64,000 nucleotides of DNA. Origin: Sporomusa ovata DSM 2662 (GTDB lineage Bacteria; Bacillota; Negativicutes; Sporomusales; Sporomusaceae). The translations under genes and the position numbers were made by a program. This document shows positions 44,390-52,943 of the stretch, one piece after another. The stretch is from assembly GCF_000445445.1 (NCBI RefSeq), contig NZ_ASXP01000003.1, forward strand, positions 372,001-436,000. Direction: 5' to 3'. Every line of letters starts with the position of its first letter. Within the stretch, counting starts at the first letter, position 1. Under the pieces are notes generated by a model, which worked only from the letters and a program-made list of their open reading frames with translations, had not been told where the DNA came from and ran no database searches.

Positions 44390-44944
44390 TTACACTGCAA
44401 CGGCTTGATTAGTGAGTAGCGCCGCTTTCAGCGCTTTAAGCTGGCGCTGTACACTGCCGTCAATCAGTTTATCACCGATTTTGACAACAATTCCACCGAT
44501 AAGTTCCTGGTCCAAGGTTGTCTTGAGCACAATATTTTTGCCGGTAACTTTGCTAAGTTTAGCCGCTAGCGCCTCAAGCTGCTTTGTGCTGAGTTCTTTG
44601 GCGGTAAAGACTTCGGCCTCGGCAATATTTCTGGCTTCATTGGCCAAGCGAGTATATTCACTAATAATGGCCGGAAGCGCTGGTTCCCGTCGTTTATCAA
44701 TTAACAGTAACAAAAAATTTTGGACAAAACCATCCAAATCTCCGGCAAAAACACGGGTTATTGTATCCTTTTTGGCCGGGGCCGGTACCAGTGGATGGTA
44801 CATAAGTGTAGCCAAATCAGCATGTCCGGCAATGGTGGCTTCTACCAGCTTAAGCTGTTTTTCCACTACGTCCAGCATAGCCTTTTCACTTGCAAGTTCA
44901 TACACGGCCTGCGCGTATTTGAGCGCTAACATATTGGTTAGCAT
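44390..44944 (-). CDS. atpH: ATP synthase F1 delta subunit
   Basis: Links F1 to the peripheral stalk. The 184-residue protein has the N-terminal helical domain (ALKYAQAVYELASEKAML) and the C-terminal family end ELIGGIVVKIGDKLIDGSVQ. The ATG at 44944 (GGTGG 6 bases upstream) overlaps the atpF stop by 7 bases. Confidence 0.94.
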   Translation of the reverse strand: MLTNMLALKYAQAVYELASEKAMLDVVEKQLKLVEATIAGHADLATLMYHPLVPAPAKKDTITRVFAGDLDGFVQNFLLLLIDKRREPALPAIISEYTRLANEARNIAEAEVFTAKELSTKQLEALAAKLSKVTGKNIVLKTTLDQELIGGIVVKIGDKLIDGSVQRQLKALKAALLTNQAVAV

Positions 44945-45441
44945 GGCAAACCACCAATTTCCTTGCCGTCAAGCTTATTGATAAAATCATCAACAATCTT
45001 GGCATTGGCTTGTTCGTCAATGTTCTGGGCGATAATTTTGGAAGCAGCTGCGACAGCCAGCGTTACAACCTCGCCTTTGAGCTCGGCAATGGCGCGTTCG
45101 CGTTCACGGGCTATCTCTTCCTGGGTGGTCTTTACTAGTCGGATACTTTCTTCACGGGCTTCTTTGAGAATTTCTTCTTTGGTTTGTTCAGCCAGCTTGG
45201 CGGCCTTTTCAACAATAGCCTGGGCCTGAGTACGTGCTTCAGCCAGTTGAGCAAGATACTCCTGCTTGAGTTTCTCAGCAGCTTGCTTTTCCTGTTCAGC
45301 CGTTTCCAGACTGTCAGCAATTTTGGCCTGCCGGTCAGCCAGCGCCTGCATCAGCGGTTTATATGCCACTTTTGTTAGAATAGCAACAAGTATAAGAAAA
45401 TTTATAATTTGCGCTATAAGCGTCGCATTCAAATCAACCAA
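44938..45441 (-). CDS. atpF: ATP synthase Fo b subunit
   Basis: Peripheral stalk subunit anchored in the membrane. The 167-residue protein has one N-terminal membrane helix (about 6-25, LIAQIINFLILVAIL) followed by a long charged helix (to about 155, rich in Ala, Glu, Lys and Gln), as expected. The start is a TTG at 45441 with GGAGGGG 7 bases upstream; no ATG is available nearby. atpE precedes after an 86-base gap. Confidence 0.94.
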   Translation of the reverse strand: MVDLNATLIAQIINFLILVAILTKVAYKPLMQALADRQAKIADSLETAEQEKQAAEKLKQEYLAQLAEARTQAQAIVEKAAKLAEQTKEEILKEAREESIRLVKTTQEEIARERERAIAELKGEVVTLAVAAASKIIAQNIDEQANAKIVDDFINKLDGKEIGGLPC

Positions 45442-45527
45442 TTGAGGGCCCCTCCTCTTTCCGGCGTATAAGGGGAGCGCTGACAGAAGGCATAATGCAT
45501 CCTGCCAGTCGCCCGATAACGCTTAGA

Positions 45528-45779
45528 TTACTTAATGAACGGATTGGCAAATACCAGTACAATTGCGATAACAGCAGCAATAATAGGAATAGACTCGATC
45601 AAACCTACGGAAATCAGCATGTTTACGAGAATAGTTCCTTTTGCTTCCGGCTGTCTTGCCATCCCCTCAATTGCCTTGGCGGTTACGGCACCATCACCAA
45701 TACCGGCACCAATGGCAGCAAGACCAATAGCTAAACCGGCACCAATCGCAGAAGCCGCAATAATAATAGCATGTTCCAC
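45528..45779 (-). CDS. atpE: ATP synthase Fo c subunit with Asp29/Glu62/Ser63 ion site
   Basis: Rotor ring subunit. The 83-residue hairpin has helix 1 (about 4-30, with GIGDG), the polar loop ARQPEAKG and helix 2 with the ion-carrying Glu62 in LIESIP. Compared with the Ilyobacter tartaricus Na+ site (Gln32, Val63, Glu65, Ser66, Thr67), the offset of 33 residues is kept but Gln is Asp29, Val is Leu60 and Thr is Ile64, with Ser63 kept. Two acidic groups in the site recall the Fusobacterium two-carboxylate ring. Na+ versus H+ cannot be decided here. GTG start with GGAGGAG upstream. Confidence 0.95.
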   Translation of the reverse strand: MEHAIIIAASAIGAGLAIGLAAIGAGIGDGAVTAKAIEGMARQPEAKGTILVNMLISVGLIESIPIIAAVIAIVLVFANPFIK

Positions 45780-45834
45780 AGAAAACTCCTCCTTTTTGTT
45801 TGTTCAGTTATTGATTTACAGAGTAAGCTAAAAA

Positions 45835-46518
45835 CTAATGCTCATTCTTTAATGAGTTGGACAGATACGACATGGACAACATGGTAAAAATAAATGCCTG
45901 AACAACACCAACAAACACACTGAAAGCCAACCATGCTGTCGGAATAACATATGGCACCAGCATACCCAAAATAATGAGCAAAATCTCGCCTGCCAAAATG
46001 TTGCCAAATAAACGGAAAGATAAAGTAATTGGTTTAGCCAGTTCTTCAATAATGTTGATAATAACAAAGGGGATATAGGGCTCAAAAAAATGCTTAACGT
46101 ACCTAACGGCTCCTTTTTCCTTAACACCGATAATATGTACCAGGATAACAACCATCAAAGCCAGCCCCAGAGTTGTGTTGATATCATTGGTTGGTGAGGT
46201 AAATCCCGGCACCAAGCCTAATTCATTGCCAACAACAAGGAACAGGAACAATGTGATAATTAGTGGTGCCAATTTTCGGCCTTTGGGCCCCATCGTGTTA
46301 TCAATCTGGTCTAACAAGGCAGTAACCGCCATTTCCAAAAAATTTTGCCAGCCCCGGGGAACAATCGCTGCCCGCCTAGTAGCAACAAATGCCAAAACAA
46401 TGACAATTGCCATAGTCAACCACGTCATAGTTAAGGTGTCCATATTAAAGGTAAGTCCGGCAAAATGCGCCAGCTTATGTCCACCAATCTCATGTCCTCC
46501 ACCATGTCCCATATTCAT
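45835..46518 (-). CDS. atpB: ATP synthase Fo a subunit with His-rich N-terminus
   Basis: Stator channel subunit. The 227-residue protein has five to six membrane helices and the essential arginine in LSFRLFGNILAGE, with GFTSPTNDINTTLGLAL before it. The N-terminus MNMGHGGGHEIGGHKLAHF holds four to five histidines within 20 residues and, in a usual topology, lies outside the membrane; a metal-binding or structural role is possible. I chose the ATG at 46518 with AAGGAG upstream instead of the GTG two codons earlier. Confidence 0.95.
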   Translation of the reverse strand: MNMGHGGGHEIGGHKLAHFAGLTFNMDTLTMTWLTMAIVIVLAFVATRRAAIVPRGWQNFLEMAVTALLDQIDNTMGPKGRKLAPLIITLFLFLVVGNELGLVPGFTSPTNDINTTLGLALMVVILVHIIGVKEKGAVRYVKHFFEPYIPFVIINIIEELAKPITLSFRLFGNILAGEILLIILGMLVPYVIPTAWLAFSVFVGVVQAFIFTMLSMSYLSNSLKNEH

Positions 46519-46533
46519 TTTCACTCCTTTCTA

Positions 46534-46953
46534 TCAGTTTATTTTGGACTTTCCAAAATTTGTTATAAATCCGGAAACCACGATACATACGGCATTCAAG
46601 AAAAGCACTATATGAAGTGAGAATAACCCCACTACTGCCGCCATAAAATCAATACCCGGCACATGAACTGCTAAAACAAGCATCGAAACCATAAAACCAT
46701 ACCGAAGCAGCCAACCTGTTCGCATCGATGCAACTGCTTGTCCAGGTGGTAGTTCGGCACTTTTCTTTACCCGGCGGCACATAAGCAGAAAATAAAGCAA
46801 ACTGCCTGCCCAGCCAGTCAATAAACCAGGTATAATGGATATTCTACCTGATACTAAAGCTCCGGTGGTTATAAATAAACCCCAAGCCAAAAGGTGCAGT
46901 AACGTTCGCCGCACTTGACCGGTATAGTTATCGGAAAACTCTATTTTGAGCAA
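46534..46953 (-). CDS. atpI: ATP synthase subunit I family membrane protein (AtpI-like)
   Basis: A small membrane protein with about four hydrophobic segments (139 residues from the chosen start), between atpZ and atpB. Such proteins (ATP synthase I family) assist c-ring assembly. Sequence similarity is weak by eye, so identity rests mainly on location, size and topology. The start is uncertain: TTG at 46953 has AAAGGGTG 8 bases upstream, while a GTG at 46962 is too near that site. Confidence 0.75.
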   Translation of the reverse strand: MLKIEFSDNYTGQVRRTLLHLLAWGLFITTGALVSGRISIIPGLLTGWAGSLLYFLLMCRRVKKSAELPPGQAVASMRTGWLLRYGFMVSMLVLAVHVPGIDFMAAVVGLFSLHIVLFLNAVCIVVSGFITNFGKSKIN

Positions 46954-46965
46954 AAAGAACACCCT

Positions 46966-47175
46966 TTATGACCTGACAATTTTTTTGTAGGTAGCCCATA
47001 ATCCAGCCAGCATGCCTAGCACAATCCCTGATACAGTAAACCAGGGGAAACTGCCACAATAGTTATCAGCCCAACGGCCTAAAAACAGCCCTACCGCTAC
47101 CGTAGCCACCGTAGTAAGACCAATGTTCATCGCCACACTAAGCGCCGACCATGTCCCATCAGGTTTTCCCGGCAT
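46966..47175 (-). CDS. atpZ: AtpZ-like small membrane protein
   Basis: A 69-residue protein with two membrane helices (about 12-35, NIGLTTVATVAVGLFLGRWAD, and about 44-62) joined by a loop with YCGSFPWFTVSG, ending WATYKKIV. This matches the AtpZ/AtpI family (Mg2+ or Ca2+-related small protein at the head of atp operons). It is the first gene of the operon. ATG at 47175 has GAGGTGAAGC upstream. I see no convincing promoter in the 192-base gap 47176-47367. Confidence 0.8.
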   Translation of the reverse strand: MPGKPDGTWSALSVAMNIGLTTVATVAVGLFLGRWADNYCGSFPWFTVSGIVLGMLAGLWATYKKIVRS

Positions 47176-47367
47176 AGCTTCACCTCTTATAAATTTGCAA
47201 GCTACTTTGCTTATTATGACCCAAATGGCAACTGGTTATCATTTTAGGCAATAAACTACCAAAAAACTGAATCTTGTTAATATATTCTATACTGTATGTG
47301 AATATTCCTGCTATTATGTTACAGAAGACAATAAAAATTTCACCAATTTGCAGAATTTAGAACACTT

Positions 47368-48534
47368 TTATTCTTTACTGCTGGCCTTAAATTCATTTGG
47401 CAGCGTTGTACTCAGGTTATACCTATACAAAATAGCATTCACGATCCGGCTGGCAGCTTTACCATCCCCATAGGGATTTACTGCACTTGCCATACGCTGA
47501 TATTCTTTGTCATTTACAAGTAGTTCCCGAGTCTCATTGTATACCCGCTGCTTATCTGTGCCGATAAGTTTAACCGTGCCAGAGGTTACTGCCTCCGGAC
47601 GTTCAGTCGTATCACGTAAAACCAGCACTGGTTTACCAAGGGCTGGCGCTTCCTCCTGGATACCTCCCGAATCAGTAAGGATCAAATAAGATCTGGCCAT
47701 AAGGTTGGCAAAGGGCTGGTAGTCAAGCGGGTCAATCAAATGTACGCGGCTGAGCCCGCCAAGTTCTTCCTCAACGACTTGGCGCACAAGAGGATTTTTA
47801 TGGACTGGAAAAACAATTTCAACATCATAAAAACTATCAACAATCGCCTTTAATGCCTGATAGACATGTCGCATAGGTTCACCCAGGTTTTCGCGACGAT
47901 GGGTAGTAACCAGGATAACTTTCCTACTGTCATAGTCAATGCTTTGCAGTAGCGGGTCAATAAATCTATAGGTAGAGTCGATGGTAGCCCTTAGCGCGTC
48001 AATAACGGTATTACCTGTCACAAATACGGTTTTGGGGTCTACGTTTTCCTGCAGTAGGTTTTGTCTGGCTGTGGATGTCGGCGCAAAATGGATATCAGTT
48101 AATGTACCTGTCAGCTTACGGTTCATTTCCTCCGGATATGGCGAATACTTATCGCCGGTACGTAATCCTGCTTCGACATGACCAATTACAATCTGGTGAT
48201 AAAAGGCGGCCAGCGCTCCGGCAAAGGTCGTCGTCGTGTCGCCATGAACCAGGACAATATCTGGTTTTTCCCCGGCCAGCACCTGATTGAGACCTTGCAT
48301 GGCCCGACAGGTAATGTCAAATAGGGTTTGGCCCTGGCTCATAATGTCCAGATCATAATTAGGCGTAATTTTAAATAAACCAAGTACTTGATCAAGCATC
48401 TCCCTGTGTTGGGCAGTAACTGCCACTAGCGATGTTATGTATTCGGAATGCTTTGCTAACTCAAGTACAACAGGTGCCATTTTGATGGCTTCAGGCCTAG
48501 TGCCAAAAACAGTCATAACTTTAATGCGTGACAT
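47368..48534 (-). CDS. wecB: UDP-N-acetylglucosamine 2-epimerase (non-hydrolysing)
   Basis: Interconverts UDP-GlcNAc and UDP-ManNAc for surface polymers. The 388-residue protein has MTVFGTRPEAIKMAPVV at the start, HGDTTTTFAGALAAFYH, HVEAGLRTGD and LTDSGGIQEEAPALGKPVL, all typical of WecB/MnaA. I chose the ATG at 48534 (GAAGGAG upstream) over a start 23 codons before. It follows a TagO/WecA-type gene, so the two may start a teichoic-like or O-antigen-like polymer. Confidence 0.94.
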   Translation of the reverse strand: MSRIKVMTVFGTRPEAIKMAPVVLELAKHSEYITSLVAVTAQHREMLDQVLGLFKITPNYDLDIMSQGQTLFDITCRAMQGLNQVLAGEKPDIVLVHGDTTTTFAGALAAFYHQIVIGHVEAGLRTGDKYSPYPEEMNRKLTGTLTDIHFAPTSTARQNLLQENVDPKTVFVTGNTVIDALRATIDSTYRFIDPLLQSIDYDSRKVILVTTHRRENLGEPMRHVYQALKAIVDSFYDVEIVFPVHKNPLVRQVVEEELGGLSRVHLIDPLDYQPFANLMARSYLILTDSGGIQEEAPALGKPVLVLRDTTERPEAVTSGTVKLIGTDKQRVYNETRELLVNDKEYQRMASAVNPYGDGKAASRIVNAILYRYNLSTTLPNEFKASSKE

Positions 48535-48590
48535 AAAAAGCTCCTTCCGCTGGAAACAAGTGGCGTTTTTCACTTTTTCCGCTGCTAAAT

Positions 48591-48618
48591 ACAAGGCGGG
48601 CAAAATTGCCCGCCTTGT
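48591..48618 (-). terminator. GC-rich hairpin between the TagO-type gene and wecB
   Basis: ACAAGGCGGGCAA at 48591-48603 pairs perfectly with TTGCCCGCCTTGT at 48606-48618. No T-tract follows on the minus strand, so it is more likely a pause or partial terminator than a complete stop. Confidence 0.5.
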
Positions 48619-48645
48619 AGTACATATTCAATATCAAAATCACTA

Positions 48646-49695
48646 TTAATGGCTTTTCACTGAATCAGTGTGTTTAAGCACACCATCATTATTACTCAGC
48701 ACACCAATTTTCTTGGCACCAAGACAGGCCACAATAATAATGGCCAGAACAATTAACCCGGCAGATACTTGGCTAACTTCGGTAAGCACAATCGCACTCA
48801 CGCCTAAAAAACTGCTAATTACATACATCAACAATACGGCCTGTTTCTGGCTTAAACCCATAGCCAACAGCCGATGATGCAAATGCCCCTTATCCGGCTT
48901 AAAAATTGGCCGGCCATTCATATACCGGCGAATTATAGCAAAAGCAGTATCCATAATTGGCAGCCCTAATGCCACAATAGGAACTATCAGAGCAATGGTT
49001 GCCGCGCTTTTAACAGCCCCTAATATGGAAACAGCGGCCAGCATATAGCCTAAAAACATGCTGCCGGTATCGCCCATAAAGATCTTGGCCGGGTTAAAAT
49101 TATGCTGTAAAAAACCAAGTGCACTGCCAGCTAATGCGGCAGTCAAAATAGCTACTGTCCAGAAATTCTGTTCCAGTGCCACTAACAAAATAGTAAGTGA
49201 TGCAATTGTCGATACCCCGGCAGCTAAACCATCCAGGCCATCAATTAGATTAACCGTATTGGTCAATCCGACTACCCACATAATGGTAATCGGGATGGCC
49301 AGATAATTAACATAAATCATATCACCGAAAGGATTAGTCAACCACTCAATCCGGACATCAAATAGTACCAGCACAGCAGCTGCCATAATCTGACCTAACA
49401 ACTTTACCTTAGCCGACAACTGGATCATATCATCAATAATACCTACAGCCAAAATGACAGTACCACCTAATAATAATCCTAAAATTTCATGGCTAATATG
49501 CATGCTGGACAATACAGCAAGTACAAAACCAAAATATATTGCCAATCCACCCATCCGTGGAATTGGAGTAGTATGCACTTTACGGGCATCCGGGGCATCC
49601 AAAGCTCCTGCCTTAATGGCTAGTTCCTTGACCTGCGGCGTGATAAAGTAAGCTGCTGCCAAAGCAACAGAAAAAGCCACTACATAGGTTTGCAT
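48646..49695 (-). CDS. tagO: UDP-GlcNAc/MurNAc-pentapeptide-type undecaprenyl-phosphate transferase (TagO/WecA)
   Basis: A polytopic membrane enzyme (349 residues, about 10-11 helices) that moves a sugar-1-phosphate to undecaprenyl phosphate. Motifs are RKVHTTPIPRMGG, GIIDDMIQLSAKVKLL, NLIDGLDGLAAG, FMGDTGSMFLGY and the C-terminal HLHHRLLAMGLS (the His-rich loop typical of WecA/TagO rather than MraY). I chose the ATG at 49695 (GAGGTG upstream), not the start 23 codons earlier. Next to wecB it should act on surface polysaccharide or wall polymer. Confidence 0.9.
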   Translation of the reverse strand: MQTYVVAFSVALAAAYFITPQVKELAIKAGALDAPDARKVHTTPIPRMGGLAIYFGFVLAVLSSMHISHEILGLLLGGTVILAVGIIDDMIQLSAKVKLLGQIMAAAVLVLFDVRIEWLTNPFGDMIYVNYLAIPITIMWVVGLTNTVNLIDGLDGLAAGVSTIASLTILLVALEQNFWTVAILTAALAGSALGFLQHNFNPAKIFMGDTGSMFLGYMLAAVSILGAVKSAATIALIVPIVALGLPIMDTAFAIIRRYMNGRPIFKPDKGHLHHRLLAMGLSQKQAVLLMYVISSFLGVSAIVLTEVSQVSAGLIVLAIIIVACLGAKKIGVLSNNDGVLKHTDSVKSH

Positions 49696-49801
49696 ATGCT
49701 TACACCTCATTTCTACACAACTCCAATTGTAACTCCCCGTGTGAAAGTTGTCAATCCGCAGCAAATGGAGAAATATGCTTGCAATTATAGTAATTCTCTA
49801 A

Positions 49802-50476
49802 CTACCGACAATATCCTTTGCGACGCAGTTTATTCACATGCCCCTCAACAAGCTCTGGTATATTTACAGCATACCGTTCAGCCAAAATATACATCATCGT
49901 AAAACAGCATTGAGCTACATCTAATAACTCCAACGCCGCTCCCTTGTTAACCTCAGCGGCAGCAAGACAATTTTGTTCACCTGATGCACCGGCATGTTTG
50001 CCAAGGAACTGGGTAAGTTCGCCAAGTTCTTCCTGAATTTTACACACCGTAGTAAGTAGTGTGACGTCCGTAATCTGAAGGTGTGGCAGACTAATATATT
50101 TGTAGTTGCCGCCATGGCGGTTTTGTATCGTAGTGATGCGATAACTTTGATTATTATCATAGGCATAGCCTTTATTCAATAATTTTGCAAGGTGCTCGCC
50201 AATCAGGCTGTCAGCATCAATCACAAAGTAGTCTTCCATGACAAAAATCATCGTCACACAAGTTTGTGCAACATCCAAAAGTTCTTCTTTAACATCCGTA
50301 AGTAACCTTGAAGCCAACGGTTGGTTTGCGAATTCCTCCGGACTTAATTTCTCCCAGGACATAAATTTAAGTACAGCACGGGCTAATTCTCCGGCTTCTT
50401 CCATAGCCTTCAGCAGCGTTGAATCCAGTGTCGGGGTAAGATTATTAAGTTTTGGTAAATAAATAGCTTCTACCAT
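49802..50476 (-). CDS. Tandem MazG-like (nucleotide pyrophosphohydrolase fold) protein
   Basis: A 224-residue protein with two MazG-like units: EEAGELARAVLKF with KEELLDVAQTCVTM (about 26-80) and EELGELTQFLGKH with ALELLDVAQCCFTM (about 140-205). Each unit has the EExxE and ExxD-type metal motifs of all-alpha NTP pyrophosphatases. Tandem copies on one chain are seen in some MazG proteins, but these are short and divergent. The substrate is unknown; house-cleaning of damaged or non-canonical nucleotides is the family role. It lies between the deaminase and TagO-type genes. ATG at 50476 has GAGGGGAG upstream. Confidence 0.75.
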   Translation of the reverse strand: MVEAIYLPKLNNLTPTLDSTLLKAMEEAGELARAVLKFMSWEKLSPEEFANQPLASRLLTDVKEELLDVAQTCVTMIFVMEDYFVIDADSLIGEHLAKLLNKGYAYDNNQSYRITTIQNRHGGNYKYISLPHLQITDVTLLTTVCKIQEELGELTQFLGKHAGASGEQNCLAAAEVNKGAALELLDVAQCCFTMMYILAERYAVNIPELVEGHVNKLRRKGYCR

Positions 50477-50499
50477 TGAACTCCCCTCTTATTTACTGC

Positions 50500-50961
50500 C
50501 TAGCCGAAGCAGTCGTAAGTTATGCCGGCCTCAGCAATTAACTGTTCCGCGAGTTTATCCGGATAGCTATACTGATAGACAATTCGTTTAATGCCCGCAT
50601 TTATAAGAATTTTGGTACAGGCTGAACAAGGTTGATGGGTCGAGTAAATCGTGGCATCACGAATAGGAACCCCGTACATAGCTGCCTGAACTACTGCACT
50701 TTGCTCGGCATGAAGCCCCCTGCAGAGCTCCTGACGCTGGCCTGATGGTACCTGATTAACAGCACGTACGCAGCCAATTTCGCCACAATGGGGCAAACCA
50801 CAAGGCGCGCCATTATAGCCAGTGCTTAAGAGACGCCGATCTTTAACAATCACAGCCCCAATGTGGCGACGCAAACAGGTTGAGCGGGTAGCAACAACCT
50901 TGGTTATTTCCATAAAATACTCATCCCAGGACGGTCGGGTAAATTCCAGGTTCTCACTCAT
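50500..50961 (-). CDS. comEB: ComEB-type dCMP/deoxycytidylate deaminase
   Basis: Zinc deaminase of the cytidine deaminase fold (153 residues). It shows HAEQSAV (zinc ligand His and catalytic Glu) and PCSACTKIL (two Cys ligands), with the N-terminal extra zinc motif STGYNGAPCGLPHCGEIGC as in ComEB/dCMP deaminases. It likely makes dUMP for thymidylate synthesis. It lies after upp, fitting pyrimidine salvage. ATG at 50961 has AAGGGAG upstream. Confidence 0.9.
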   Translation of the reverse strand: MSENLEFTRPSWDEYFMEITKVVATRSTCLRRHIGAVIVKDRRLLSTGYNGAPCGLPHCGEIGCVRAVNQVPSGQRQELCRGLHAEQSAVVQAAMYGVPIRDATIYSTHQPCSACTKILINAGIKRIVYQYSYPDKLAEQLIAEAGITYDCFG

Positions 50962-51029
50962 GGGCTTCTACTCCCTTGGCCAAACAATGTACTAACAGTG
51001 TATTCCTGCCCCCAGAAAAAAATAACCGT

Positions 51030-51656
51030 TTACTTGGTGCCAAAAATCCGGTCACCGGCATCCCCTAACCCAGGCACAATGTAGCCGTATTCATTGAGAT
51101 GACTGTCAACAGCAGCTACATACACCTCAACATCAGGATGATGGGCATTAACTAAATTAATACCTTCCGGTGCAGCCACCAGACACATTAGTTTAATATT
51201 CTTGGCACCTTTGGCTTTTAAGAGGTCAATAGCCGCGACTGAGGATCCGCCGGTAGCCAGCATAGGATCGATAACAATAAGTTCACGTTCATCAACATCT
51301 TTCGGCAGTTTGCAGTAGTACTCCACCGGTTTTAGCGTTTTCTCGTCACGATATAAACCAACATGCCCGACCTTGGCAGCAGGAATAAGTTTTATAATAC
51401 CATTTACCATGCCTAGGCCGGCACGTAAAATCGGTACAACACCAATTTTTTTACCTGACAGTACTTTACAAGTACAAGTTGTAAGTGGCGTTTCGACTTG
51501 GGTTTCTTCCAAAGGCATATTCCGGGTCAGCTCAAAAGCCATGAGCATCGCAATTTCTTCCAAGAGTTCACGAAACTCCTTGGTTCCTGTCCTAACATCA
51601 CGAATGAGCGAAAGTTTATGTTGAATGAGCGGGTGATCAATTATTTTTACTTGCAT
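51030..51656 (-). CDS. upp: Uracil phosphoribosyltransferase
   Basis: Salvages uracil to UMP with PRPP. The 208-residue protein has the family start HPLIQHKLSLIRDVRTGTKE, the PRPP-binding loop VIDPMLATGGSS and the C-terminal uracil-binding YIVPGLGDAGDRIFGT. Length is exactly usual. Gene order glyA-upp before the atp operon is that of B. subtilis. ATG at 51656 has AAGGAG upstream. Confidence 0.97.
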   Translation of the reverse strand: MQVKIIDHPLIQHKLSLIRDVRTGTKEFRELLEEIAMLMAFELTRNMPLEETQVETPLTTCTCKVLSGKKIGVVPILRAGLGMVNGIIKLIPAAKVGHVGLYRDEKTLKPVEYYCKLPKDVDERELIVIDPMLATGGSSVAAIDLLKAKGAKNIKLMCLVAAPEGINLVNAHHPDVEVYVAAVDSHLNEYGYIVPGLGDAGDRIFGTK

Positions 51657-51675
51657 GATATCATCTTCTCCTTAC

Positions 51676-52911
51676 TTATGCGTACAATGGGTATTTGCGG
51701 CATAACTTGGCCACCAGCGAGCGCGCCTTATCTTGTACTGCGCTGTCATCCGGGTTGGTCAGTATCATAGCGATAATATCACCAATTGCCACCATATCGA
51801 CCTCTACCATCCCACGGGAAGTAACTGCGGGCACGCCAATACGGATACCACTTGTCACAAAAGGACTGGCTGGGTCATTAGGGATAGCATTTTTATTGAC
51901 TGTTACACCGATCTCATCCAAAAGGTGTTCGGCTTGCTTACCAGTAACATTTTGCGTCCGTAAATCAACCAGCATCAGATGATTATCGGTGCCGCCGGAT
52001 ACCAGCGTAAACCCTTTTTGTTTGAGCCTTTCGGCTAAAGCCTGGGCATTTTTTATAATTTGGCCCTGATAAAGGCGGAATTCCTGGCTAAGTGCTTCTT
52101 TAAAAGCCACTGCTTTGGCAGCAATTACATGCATTAACGGTCCACCTTGAATGCCGGGGAATACGGCTTTATCAATGGCTTTAGCATATTGGGCCCGGCA
52201 CAGGATCATACCGCCACGCGGGCCGCGTAGTGTCTTGTGGGTCGTTGTGGTAACAATATCGGCATATGGCACCGGGCTGGGATGAAAGCCGGCTGCCACT
52301 AAACCGGCAATATGCGCCATATCCACCATAAACATCGCCCCAGCATCGCGGGCAATTTGTCCCAGGCGGGCAAAATCAATAATTCGTGAATAGGCGCTGG
52401 CACCAGCCACCAACATCTTAGGCTTATGCTTATAAGCAAGCTCAGCTACCTGGTCGTAATCAATAAGATGAGTATCTTCATTAACACCATAGGCAACTAC
52501 ATTAAAGTACTGTCCGGAAATATTCACCGGACTGCCATGAGTCAGATGACCGCCATGGGCAAGATTCATACCTAAAATACTATCACCAGGCTTCAAGAAC
52601 GCAAAATACACGGCCGTATTAGCCTGCGCCCCTGAATGCGGCTGCACATTAACATGCTCGGCACCAAAGATTTCTTTAGCCCTGTCAATGGCCAACTGCT
52701 CAACAATATCAACACATTCGCAGCCGCCATAATAGCGATGTCCGGGATACCCCTCGGCATATTTATTAGTAAGTACTGATCCCTGGGCCTCAATTACGGC
52801 TTTACTGACAAAGTTTTCTGACGCAATAAGTTCCAGCTTATGTTGCTGACGAGTGAGTTCAAGGTCAATAGCTTTTTTTACTTCAGGATCTACTCCAGCA
52901 AGTATTGTCAT
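51676..52911 (-). CDS. glyA: Serine hydroxymethyltransferase
   Basis: PLP enzyme that interconverts serine and glycine with tetrahydrofolate. The 411-residue protein has the PLP-lysine Lys226 in TTTTHKTLRGPRGG and the HSGAQANTAVY region. I chose the ATG at 52911 (GGGGAGG upstream); the longer frame runs into the preceding gene. It lies between ywlG and upp, the B. subtilis order. Confidence 0.97.
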   Translation of the reverse strand: MTILAGVDPEVKKAIDLELTRQQHKLELIASENFVSKAVIEAQGSVLTNKYAEGYPGHRYYGGCECVDIVEQLAIDRAKEIFGAEHVNVQPHSGAQANTAVYFAFLKPGDSILGMNLAHGGHLTHGSPVNISGQYFNVVAYGVNEDTHLIDYDQVAELAYKHKPKMLVAGASAYSRIIDFARLGQIARDAGAMFMVDMAHIAGLVAAGFHPSPVPYADIVTTTTHKTLRGPRGGMILCRAQYAKAIDKAVFPGIQGGPLMHVIAAKAVAFKEALSQEFRLYQGQIIKNAQALAERLKQKGFTLVSGGTDNHLMLVDLRTQNVTGKQAEHLLDEIGVTVNKNAIPNDPASPFVTSGIRIGVPAVTSRGMVEVDMVAIGDIIAMILTNPDDSAVQDKARSLVAKLCRKYPLYA

Positions 52912-52943
52912 GTGTATTCCTCCCCAAAAATAAGCAATCTTCA

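Noticed and set aside
45477..45512. Inverted-repeat-like segment between atpE and atpF
   Set aside because: The arms pair only in short blocks with several mismatches and there is no T-tract; too weak to call a terminator or processing site.
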